In this document: piece by piece, positions 46,266-56,821 of the stretch | Layout of the letters: the number at the start of each line of letters is the position of its first letter | Position numbering within the stretch: position 1 is the stretch's first letter | Source: Flabesymbios commensalis | Taxonomy: Eukaryota; Annelida; Polychaeta; Terebellida; Flabelligeridae | Reading direction: 5' to 3' | Length of the DNA stretch: 64,000 bases | Assembly (NCBI GenBank): GCA_964017125.1 | Contig: OZ024902.1 | Span: forward strand, 32,841,078-32,905,077 | Translations under genes and position numbers: made by a program | The notes under the pieces: generated by a model | Databases searched by the model: none | Told to the model about the DNA's origin: nothing | Seen by the model: the letters and a program-made list of their open reading frames with translations, nothing else

Positions 46266-49247
46266 ACGGTTTAGATCAATCATTGTACTGCTACATCCCG
46301 AATGTAGACGGCTTACATCAATCATTCTACTGCTACACCCCGTATGTAGACGGCTTACATCAATCATTGTACTGCTACACCCCGTACATAGACGGCTTAC
46401 ATCAATCATTGTACAGCTACAACCCGTATATAGACGGCTTACATCAATCATTGTACTGCTACACCCCGCATATAGACGGTTTACATCAATCATTGTACTG
46501 CTACACCCCGTATATAGACGGTTTACATCAATCATTGTACTGCTAAACCCTGTATATAGACGGTTTACATCAATCATTGTACTGCTAAACCCCGTATATA
46601 GACGGTTTACATCAATCATTGTACTGCTACACCCCGTATATAGACGGCTTACATCAATCATTGTACTGCTACTCCCCGTATATAGACGGCTTACATCAAT
46701 CATTGTACTGCTACACCCCGTATATAGACGGTTTACATCAATCATTGTACTGCTACACCCCGTTTATAGACGGCTTACATCAATCATTGTACTGCTACTC
46801 CCCGTATATAGACGGCTTACATCAATCATTGTACTGCTACACCCCGTATATAGACGGCTTACATCAATCATTGTACTGCTACACCCCGCATATAGACGGC
46901 TTACATCAATCATTGTACTGCTACACCCCGTATATAGACGGCTTACATCAATCATTGTACTGCTACACCCCGTATATAGACGGTTTACATCAATCATTGT
47001 ACTGCTACACCCCGTATGTAGACGGTTTACATCAATCATTGTACTGCTACACCCCGTATATAGTCGGTTTACATCAATCATTGTACTGCTACACCCCGTA
47101 TATAGACGGTTTACATCAATCATTATACTGCTACACCCCGTATATAGACTATTTACATCAATCATTGTACTGCTACACCCCGTATATAGACGGTTTACAT
47201 CAATTACTGTACTGCTACATCTCGAATGTAGACGGCTTACATCAATCATTGTACTGCTACACCCCGTATATAGACGGCTTACATCAATCATTGTACTGCT
47301 ACACCCCGTATATAGACGGTTTACATCAATCATTGTACTGCTACACCCCGTATATAGACGGTTTACATCAATCATTGTACTGCTACACCCCGTATATAGA
47401 CGGTTTAAATCAATAATTGTACTGCTACACCCCGTATGTAGACGGTTTAGATCAATCATTGTACTGCTACATCCCGAATGTAGACGGCTTACATCAATCA
47501 TTGTACTGCTACACCCCGTATGTAGACGGCTTACATCAATCATTGTACTGCTACACCCCGTATATAGACGGCTTACATCAATCATTGTACAGCTACAACC
47601 CGTATATAGACGGCTTACATCAATCATTGTACTGCTACACTCCGCATATACACGGTTTACATCAATCATTGTACTGCTACACCCCGTATATAGACGGTTT
47701 ACATCAATCATTGTACTGCTAAACCCTGTATATAGACGGTTTACATCAATCATTGTACTGCTAAACCCCGTATATAGACGGTTTACATCAATCATTGTAC
47801 TGCTACACCCCGTATATAGACGGCTTACATCAATCATTGTACTGCTACTCCCCGTATATAGACGGCTTACATCAATCATTGTACTGCTACACCCCGTATA
47901 TAGACGGTTTACATCAATCATTGTACTGCTACACCCCGTATATAGACAGCTTACATCAATCATTGTACTGCTACTCCCCGTATATAGACGGCTTACATCA
48001 ATCATTGTACTGCTACACCCCGTATATAGACGGCTTACATCAATCATTGTACTGCTACACCCCGCATATAGACGGCTTACATCAATCATTGTACTGCTAC
48101 ACCCCGTATATAGACGGCTTACATCAATCATTGTACTGCTACACCCCGTATATAGACGGTTTACATCAATCATTGTACTGCTACACCCCGTATGTAGACG
48201 GTTTACATCAATCATTGTACTGCTACACCCCGTATATAGTCGGTTTACATCAATCATTGTACTGCTACACCCCGTATATAGACGGTTTACATCAATCATT
48301 ATACTGCTACACCCCGTATATAGACTATTTACATCAATCATTGTACTGCTACACCCCGTATATAGACGGTTTACATCAATTACTGTACTGCTACATCTCG
48401 AATGTAGACGGCTTACATCAATCATTGTACTGCTACACCCCGTATATAGACGGCTTACATCAATCATTGTACTGCTACACCCCGTATATAGACGGTTTAC
48501 ATGAATCATTGTACTGCTACACCCCGTATATAGACGGTTTACATCAATCATTGTACTGCTACTCCTCGTATATAGACGGCTTACATCAATCTTTGTACTG
48601 CTACACCCCGCATGTAGACGGCTTACATCAATCATTGTACTGCTACACCCCGTATATAGACGGCTTACATCAATCATTGTACTGCTACACCCCGTATATA
48701 GACGGTTTACATCAATCATTGTACTGCTACACCCCGTATGTAGACGGTTTACATCAATCATTGTACTGCTACACCCCGTATATAGTCGGCTTACATCAAT
48801 CATTGTACTGCTACACCCCGTATATAGACGGTTTACATCAATCATTATACTGCTACACCCCGTATATAGACTATTTACATCAATCATTGTACTGCTACAC
48901 CCCGTATATAGACGGTTTACATCAATTATTGTACTGCTACATCTCGAATGTAGACGGCTTACATCAATCATTGTACTGCTACACCCCGTATATAGACGGC
49001 TTACATCAATCATTGTACTGCTACACCCCGTATATAGACGGTTTACATCAATCATTGTACTGCTACACCCCGTATATAGACGGTTTACATCAATCATTGT
49101 ACTGCTACTCCCCGTATATAGACGGCTTACATCAATCATTGTACTGCTACACCCCGCATGTAGACGGCTTACATCAATCATTGTACTGCTACACCCCGTA
49201 TATAGACGGCTTACATCAATCATTGTACTGCTACACCCCGTATATAG
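46266..49247. repeat. Higher-order repeat copy 1 (71 units, 2,982 bp)
   Basis: This block is followed by a near-identical copy at 49,248-52,229. Private variants recur at an exact 2,982-bp offset: CCCGTACATAGAC (46,382 and 49,364), CCGTTTATAGACGG (46,760 and 49,742), CGCATATACACGG (47,643 and 50,625), TTACATGAATCATTG (48,497 and 51,479) and TCCTCGTATATAG (48,564 and 51,546). The left junction is visible where TATGTAGACGGTTTAGATC of copy 1 (about 46,258) is replaced by TATATAGACGGTTTAGATC in copy 2 (about 49,240). Confidence 0.85.
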
Positions 49248-52200
49248 ACGGTTTAGATCAATCATTGTACTGCTACATCCCGAATGTAGACGGCTTACAT
49301 CAATCATTCTACTGCTACACCCCGTATGTAGACGGCTTACATCAATCATTGTACTGCTACACCCCGTACATAGACGGCTTACATCAATCATTGTACAGCT
49401 ACAACCCGTATATAGACGGCTTAAATCAATCATTGTACTGCTACACCCCGCATATAGACGGTTTACATCAATCATTGTACTGCTACACCCCGTATATAGA
49501 CGGTTTACATCAATCATTGTACTGCTAAACCCTGTATATAGACGGTTTACATCAATCATTGTACTGCTAAACCCCGTATATAGACGGTTTACATCAATCA
49601 TTGTACTGCTACACCCCGTATATAGACGGCTTACATCAATCATTGTACTGCTACTCCCCGTATATAGACGGCTTACATCAATCATTGTACTGCTACACCC
49701 CGTATATAGACGGTTTACATCAATCATTGTACTGCTACACCCCGTTTATAGACGGCTTACATCAATCATTGTACTGCTACTCCCCGTATATAGACGGCTT
49801 ACATCAATCATTGTACTGCTACACCCCGTATATAGACGGCTTACATCAATCATTGTACTGCTACACCCCGCATATAGACGGCTTACATCAATCATTGTAC
49901 TGCTACACCCCGTATATAGACGGCTTACATCAATCATTGTACTGCTACACCCCGTATATAGACGGTTTACATCAATCATTGTACTGCTACACCCCGTATG
50001 TAGACGGTTTACATCAATCATTGTACTGCTACACCCCGTATATAGTCGGTTTACATCAATCATTGTACTGCTACACCCCGTATATAGACGGTTTACATCA
50101 ATCATTATACTGCTACACCCCGTATATAGACTATTTACATCAATCATTGTACTGCTACACCCCGTATATAGACGGTTTACATCAATTACTGTACTGCTAC
50201 ATCTCGAATGTAGACGGCTTACATCAATCATTGTACTGCTACACCCCGTATATAGACGGCTTACATCAATCATTGTACTGCTACACCCCGTATATAGACG
50301 GTTTACATCAATCATTGTACTGCTACACCCCGTATATAGACGGTTTACATCAATCATTGTACTGCTACACCCCGTATATAGACGGTTTAAATCAATAATT
50401 GTACTGCTACACCCCGTATGTAGACGGTTTAGATCAATCATTGTACTGCTACATCCCGAATGTAGACGGCTTACATCAATCATTGTACTGCTACACCCCG
50501 TATGTAGACGGCTTACATCAATCATTGTACTGCTACACCCCGTATATAGACGGCTTACATCAATCATTGTACAGCTACAACCCGTATATAGACGGCTTAC
50601 ATCAATCATTGTACTGCTACACTCCGCATATACACGGTTTACATCAATCATTGTACTGCTACACCCCGTATATAGACGGTTTACATCAATCATTGTACTG
50701 CTAAACCCTGTATATAGACGGTTTACATCAATCATTGTACTGCTAAACCCCGTATATAGACGGTTTACATCAATCATTGTACTGCTACACCCCGTATATA
50801 GACGGCTTACATCAATCATTGTACTGCTACTCCCCGTATATAGACGGCTTACATCAATCATTGTACTGCTACACCCCGTATATAGACGGTTTACATCAAT
50901 CATTGTACTGCTACACCCCGTATATAGACAGCTTACATCAATCATTGTACTGCTACTCCCCGTATATAGACGGCTTACATCAATCATTGTACTGCTACAC
51001 CCCGTATATAGACGGCTTACATCAATCATTGTACTGCTACACCCCGCATATAGACGGCTTACATCAATCATTGTACTGCTACACCCCGTATATAGACGGC
51101 TTACATCAATCATTGTACTGCTACACCCCGTATATAGACGGTTTACATCAATCATTGTACTGCTACACCCCGTATGTAGACGGTTTACATCAATCATTGT
51201 ACTGCTACACCCCGTATATAGTCGGTTTACATCAATCATTGTACTGCTACACCCCGTATATAGACGGTTTACATCAATCATTATACTGCTACACCCCGTA
51301 TATAGACTATTTACATCAATCATTGTACTGCTACACCCCGTATATAGACGGTTTACATCAATTACTGTACTGCTACATCTCGAATGTAGACGGCTTACAT
51401 CAATCATTGTACTGCTACACCCCGTATATAGACGGCTTACATCAATCATTGTACTGCTACACCCCGTATATAGACGGTTTACATGAATCATTGTACTGCT
51501 ACACCCCGTATATAGACGGTTTACATCAATCATTGTACTGCTACTCCTCGTATATAGACGGCTTACATCAATCTTTGTACTGCTACACCCCGCATGTAGA
51601 CGGCTTACATCAATCATTGTACTGCTACACCCCGTATATAGACGGCTTACATCAATCATTGTACTGCTACACCCCGTATATAGACGGTTTACATCAATCA
51701 TTGTACTGCTACACCCCGTATGTAGACGGTTTACATCAATCATTGTACTGCTACACCCCGTATATAGTCGGCTTACATCAATCATTGTACTGCTACACCC
51801 CGTATATAGACGGTTTACATCAATCATTATACTGCTACACCCCGTATATAGACTATTTACATCAATCATTGTACTGCTACACCCCGTATATAGACGGTTT
51901 ACATCAATTATTGTACTGCTACATCTCGAATGTAGACGGCTTACATCAATCATTGTACTGCTACACCCCGTATATAGACGGCTTACATCAATCATTGTAC
52001 TGCTACACCCCGTATATAGACGGTTTACATCAATCATTGTACTGCTACACCCCGTATATAGACGGTTTACATCAATCATTGTACTGCTACTCCCCGTATA
52101 TAGACGGCTTACATCAATCATTGTACTGCTACACCCCGCATGTAGACGGCTTACATCAATCATTGTACTGCTACACCCCGTATATAGACGGCTTACATCA

Positions 52201-52315
52201 ATCATTGTACTGCTACACCCCGTATATAGACGGTTTACATCAATCATTGTACTGCTACACCCCGTATGTAGACGGTTTACATCAATCATTGTACTGCTAC
52301 ACCCCGTATATAGTC
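48241..52315. repeat. 13-unit (546-bp) sub-repeats within the higher-order repeats
   Basis: The rare variant TATAGTCGG falls at 48,241 and 48,787 (546 bp = 13 units), and at 51,223, 51,769 and 52,315 (two further 546-bp steps). The right-hand series has three members against two in the left-hand copy, so a 13-unit block was gained after, or lost from, one 71-unit copy. Other TATAGTCGG positions are 40,430, 47,065 and 50,047. Confidence 0.8.
49248..52229. repeat. Higher-order repeat copy 2 (71 units, 2,982 bp)
   Basis: Matches copy 1 almost base for base; one difference I could see is TTAAATCAATC at about 49,421 against TTACATCAATC at 46,439. Such identity over 3 kb implies a recent duplication by unequal exchange. 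The third-level 13-unit repeat continues past its right end. Confidence 0.85.
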
Positions 52316-53339
52316 GGCTTACATCAATCATTGTACTGCTACACCCCGTATATAGACGGTTTACATCAATCATTATACTGCTACACCCCGTATATAGACT
52401 ATTTACATCAATCATTGTACTGCTACACCCCGTATATAGACGGTTTACATCAATTATTGTACTGCTACATCTCGAATGTAGACGGCTTACATCAATCATT
52501 GTACTGCTACACCCCGTATATAGACGGCTTACATCAATCATTGTACTGCTACACCCCGTATATAGACGGTTTACATCAATCATTGTACTGCTACACCCCG
52601 TATATAGACGGTTACATCAATAATTGTACTGCTACTCCCCGTATATAGACGGTTTAAATCATTCAGTGTACTGCTACTCCCCGTATATAGACGGCTTACA
52701 TCAATCATTGTACTGCTACACCCCGTATGTAGACGGTTTACATCAATCATTGTACTGCTACACCCCGTATATAGAGGGTTTAAATCATTCGGTGTACTGC
52801 TACTCCCCGTATAATGACGGTTTACATCAATCATTGTACTGCTACACCCCGCTTGTAGACGGTTTACATCAATCATTGTACTGCTACACCCCGTATATAG
52901 ACGGTTTACATCAATTATTGCACAGCTACACCCCGTATGTTGACGGCTTACATCAATCATTGTACTGCTACACCCCGTATATAGACGGTTTACATCAATC
53001 ATTGTACTGCTACACCCCGTATATAGACGGTTTAAATCATTCATTGTACTGCTACACCTCGTATATAGACGGCTCACATCAATCATTGTACTGCTACACT
53101 TCGTATATAGACGGTTTACATCAATCATTATACTGCACACCCCTAATATAGACGGTTTACATCAATCATTGTACTGCTACACCCCGTATATAGACGGTTT
53201 ACATCAATCATTGTACTGCTACACCCCGTTTATAGACGGCTTACATCAATCATTGTACTGCTACACCTCGTATATAGACGGCTTACATCAATCATTGTAC
53301 TGCTACACCCCGCATGTAGACGGTTTACATCAATCATTG

Positions 53340-53630
53340 TACTGCTACACCCCGTAGACCCCTATATAGACGGTTTACATCAATCATTGTACTGCTACAC
53401 CCCGTAGACCCCTATATAGACGGTTTACATCAATCATTGTACTGCTACACCCCGTAGACCCCTATATAGACGGTTTACATCGATCATTGCACAGCTACAC
53501 CCCGTAGACCCCTATATAGACGGTTTACATCAATCATTGTACTGAGCACTACACCCCGTACACCGCTATGTGGACGGTTCACATCAATCGTTGTACTGCT
53601 ACACCACGCATATACACGGTTTACAATTAA
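53340..53630. repeat. Right-edge satellite zone with 50-bp unit variants
   Basis: Four successive units carry CCGTAGACCCCTATATAGAC, giving a 50-bp period, followed by increasingly diverged units (CACTACACCCCGTACACCGC and CACCACGCATATACACGG) up to 53,625. The same expansion appears at the left edge but was not seen in the array centre. Confidence 0.85.
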
Positions 53631-53635
53631 ACTTG

Positions 53636-53743
53636 CCCAGCAAACATGAGACATTGGCCCAATGTTGGAACGATGTTGGGTCAGCTTCGTAGAGAGTGGA
53701 CCAGCATTGTTCCTTCATTGAGTCGATGTCTCGTGTTGCTGGG
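53636..53743. mobile_element. Intact 108-bp MITE, CCCAGCAAACA family
   Basis: Ends CCCAGCAAACATGAGACAT and, inverted, CCCAGCAACACGAGACAT pair over about 18 bp with one indel and one mismatch. The interior has TTGGCCCAATGTTGG and CCAGCATTGTTCC words. It sits between the last recognisable satellite units and a zone of decayed units. Diverged relatives lie near 7,203, 9,998, 17,831, 20,037, 23,855, 30,479 and 30,650. Confidence 0.75.
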
Positions 53744-53985
53744 TGTACTGCCATATTCCCTATACATACAGTTTACATTAACCCTTGTACTGCTATATCC
53801 CGTTTATATACAGTTTACATTAACCATTGTACTGCTATGTCCCGTGTATACACTTACAGTTTACATCAACCCTTATAGAGCTTTATTCCGTATACGGTTT
53901 ACTTTATTATTTATTGTATTGCTACATCCCGTATATATGCCGTTCACCCCATATATGCCGCTCACCTTAACCCTTGTACTATCAT
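53744..53985. repeat. Decayed satellite units beyond the MITE
   Basis: Loosely periodic segments such as ACAGTTTACATTAACCCTTG, GTACTGCTATATCCCGTTTA and CAGTTTACATCAACCC retain the unit order of the 42-bp satellite, with about 40-45-bp spacing and many changes. A last echo (CCTTGTACTACTATATCCCG) sits near 54,186. Confidence 0.75.
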
Positions 53986-54623
53986 GAATCATTTTTATCT
54001 GAATGCCTTAGTGCGGACACAATGTTATCATTTTGGACTTTACTTTATCACTTTTACTCTTCAAGATGATGTGTTGTGATGTGTTCAAGATATCATATTA
54101 TTATTTTAGTCTGAATTGTCATTTAAATGGCCAGACTGGCCGAAAAATGACGTGAAAAAGATATTTTACTTACTTACTACTTAACCCTTGTACTACTATA
54201 TCCCGTATATCCCATATTCCAGCTTCAAATGAACGAAAAACAGAAGGAAAGATATTAAATTCAGCAGTAGAATCAATCGATTAACCGAAAAAACTTACTT
54301 AACGCCTATATATTCTCAGCGGACCGAGCTTAGAGGCGCACAAATACTTAGCATGATCATGTGTCATAATCGAAGCCAAAGCAGGTTCATCAAGTGTTAA
54401 AACAACGAAAAGAGCTCTAAACTTAGACAAATAATACAAAGTGATAAGCCAGAAACGTTAAAACGTTAACCCAGTAATAGTCAAATGTGGTGCCAACACT
54501 GGATTATTTTTTGTGAAGCCTTTTCAAATATGTTCGATAGTAATAATAATCATTACTCATTTTATTTATTTTATGTTTTTCAATTTATTAGGCTTTATAT
54601 GCATAGACAATATTACCAGGTGG
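53986..54623. other. Intergenic, nothing recognised
   Basis: Apart from the satellite echo near 54,186, no gene or paired repeat is supported. Confidence 0.4.
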
Positions 54624-54695
54624 TTTCAGTATTGGCCCTAGTATTTTGCCGGCCACCGAGACAAAATAATACATGTAATAGGGCCAATACTGAAA
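54624..54695. repeat. Hairpin, perfect 17-bp arms
   Basis: TTTCAGTATTGGCCCTA (54,624-54,640) and its exact reverse complement (54,679-54,695) enclose a 38-base centre in which GTATTTTG and CAAAATAATAC pair as well. Confidence 0.8.
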
Positions 54696-54963
54696 ACACA
54701 AGGGTAATGTTGTATTTGATATATACCTTGTAATTATATTAGTGTCATTTGAATATGTTCCCAAGGGCACCTTTTTTCTTCATATTTTTATAAAGTGACA
54801 TCATATAGACATATATGACTGAAGAAAATATTAACGTGTTGTGTCCTTGAACTTAGGCACTTCATAGCAAGGACGTTACACAAGCGGGATGGACGCAAGA
54901 GAAGACAAGTTAAAATCACTATTTTTCTTTAATTTTGGGAGTGTAGAGATTGTGTGATTACTA

Positions 54964-55252
54964 ATGGCTTTACAGGAACTTTTGTTCTGTATCATTCCAT
55001 TTGCTGTACCGTCTGGGCGAGGGGGAATAAATAACTATAACTTCTGACTTTGTTTGACTCCTTGTTTCTTTATTAGAGTCTAACTTCGGTGTGCACTAAC
55101 AGGTCTGCACTGTCCCCTAGGTAGATCACAAGTGAATGAGTCGAGCGGGACAGACCGCGTGAGTTAGCGCCAGCTGTGTCCGTCAGGGGGCGGGGTCTCG
55201 TCAGATGCCGAACCTTGCCGAACCCCACCAAAACCGGTAGCTGTCCCCACAT
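54964..55252. repeat. Unclassified dispersed repeat, copy A
   Basis: Shares with 59,148-59,435 the blocks ATGGCTTTACAGGAACTT, CCAACTTCGGTGTGCACTAA (one change), AGTGAATGAGTCGAGCGGGA, GGGGGCGG..CTCGTCAGATGC and AACCGGTAGCTGTCCCC. Copy A has a ~90-bp insertion after GGAACTTTTGTTC. No coding frame is shared. The element class is unknown. Confidence 0.7.
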
Positions 55253-56688
55253 CACCCCCGGGTTAAGTGACAACGTATGAACACAAACCAACTTGTGGGT
55301 AAAGCGCAGGTTTCGTCGGGCCTATCCGAGTAGTGCACCAAAAACAACATTATTACAAAATAACTGAGTTAAAAATTACAGGGTGGGTAGGTGGCGAAAA
55401 CATCATGTGCGCAGCATAAAATTATTTAAACTCCTCTGTTTCTTATCCTTTTAACACCAATGTTCTGAAATTATGCTGCTGCTCTACGTGTCATCCGACC
55501 CCATTGATATTTAATTAATACAATCAATGTAAAGCATTGTAAAATCGTTTACGTAATAGGCTTTGTATATTACTTACGTAAATTACATTCAAAACAATGT
55601 GGTACAATGTCATATATTTAAAGTAGTGCGATGCGTGTGACTGGTCTCGCCGTCGTATCGTTTGGCGCTGTAATAGCGAGAACCAGCAACACGAATCGAG
55701 CAGCTGTGTGGATATGTCGTCCAACACATGCTAAAATATGTAACGCTTTTAGGTCGCAGTGTGTGCTCGTTAATAGGCAGTATTAGTAATATTGTAGCGA
55801 ACGTCGTTCGTGGGTCGTTTTATATATCGATAGCGTTTTAATGCAAAATATCCCAAAATCCTCATTAGCCCGAGGAATAAAGATTGCTAGTGATCGTGCT
55901 CAGGCCCTGTGAGCCTTTAATGTGAGCGATCACAGCTGGCGTCATACTGTGTAATCAGCCGTAGCATGGGTAGCATTATACGCTGTGTAGGGTAGGCCTA
56001 CATATGTCTGTGTCGTCCCCGGACATGCGGGGAAAAGGCGGAGAAAAGACATGTGTATATCATTAAAGTCGGTAGAAATTTAAATCATGGGAAATCATTA
56101 GACAAGAAATTTGAAGTTGTAAAAAAATCAACCAATATCGGATGTGGTGGTGACATTGAAAGCTGATCAGACTCTCAGAGCACTGATTATTATTGAAAAA
56201 ACATGCAGAATAATTAGACCATTCATCAAAGTAAAGTTCGTCAAGCCTAATAGGCTACGGTAACAGTTAGGTACTATAAAAAAATTGAAATATTTTAAAA
56301 AAAATGCTATGCTGCTGGACGAAAATTCTTACGATTCTAATTAAGCTGGTGCTGATGCTGTTAAGCTGGAATGTGATTACTGAAGGCTGTAAAACTGTAA
56401 AGTCTGTGTCGGGAAAAGTTGATTTTGATAAACTGTGGATTCCCTGTGGTTATACTAGTTGACCAGGGGCAGGCTGGCCGTGGCGGTGGTTGCTATAGTA
56501 ACGACCAGACTGGTGAGCTGTGCGGCTCTTACTGTGTGCTGAGCGGTGTGCTGTGTAGACCACATGAGCTGCATGCCTGTATGCGTGGGCGACATACGAC
56601 CGTAATTGAAAGCACTGCATTCGTGCAGGTTCAGCATGCCGTTTGTCCATACCAGCCTGTCAGAATCTCGCAGTCTGTCAGAAGTGTT
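55253..56688. other. Intergenic, no supported gene
   Basis: Short open frames only (for example 56,419-56,730), with no recognisable domain or splice structure. Confidence 0.4.
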
Positions 56689-56821
56689 TTAAAGGGACTG
56701 GCCCAGGCTAAAATCATAAAAAATCGGTGATTTTATTTCGGGTTCTTAATATGACCATATGATGTAAACATGTACATAGACTAGAACTGCAAATTTTTAT
56801 AATTTTTGTGCTGCGCATTTA
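56689..56821. mobile_element. Left half of the TTAA foldback MITE
   Basis: After TTAA (56,689-56,692) it begins AGGGACTGGCCCAGGCTAAA and matches 29,795-29,930 through GACTAGAACTGCAAA and GCTGCGCATT. The palindromic right half is absent, replaced by unrelated AT-rich DNA. Confidence 0.75.

Larger units (their letters stand above)
35000..53630. repeat. 42-bp satellite array, about 440 units, with higher-order structure
   Basis: Head-to-tail 42-bp units contain CATTGTACTGCTACACCCCG, then TATATAGACGG and a variable (T/C)TTACATCAAT. Frequent variant sites are GGTT/GGCT, TATATAG/TATGTAG/CATGTAG, CACCCCG/CTCCCCG, CTACACC/CTAAACC and TACATCAATC/TAAATCATTC. Three of six frames are open in the consensus: plus YCYTPYIDGLHQSL and VLLHPVYRRFTSII, minus MIDVNRLYTGCSST. 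The longest open frames are 41543-45526 (-) and 45358-48504 (+). Rare indels break register (for example near 36,673, 37,849, 39,322, 40,450, 41,299, 44,908, 45,539 and 52,608). No flanking exon, signal peptide or unique domain joins these frames, so they are not annotated as genes. 42 bp equals four helical turns at 10.5 bp. Confidence 0.97.

Noticed and set aside
35000-53630. Dozens of long open frames (up to 1,327 codons) as genes for a repetitive protein
   Set aside because: They overlap on both strands, start and stop wherever indels or stop-creating variants fall, have no unique flanking domain or exon, and their lengths follow the number of near-stop codons per frame.
35000-53630. CRISPR-like array because of regular repeats
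   Set aside because: Repeats abut with no unique spacers, and the context is eukaryotic with no cas-like genes.
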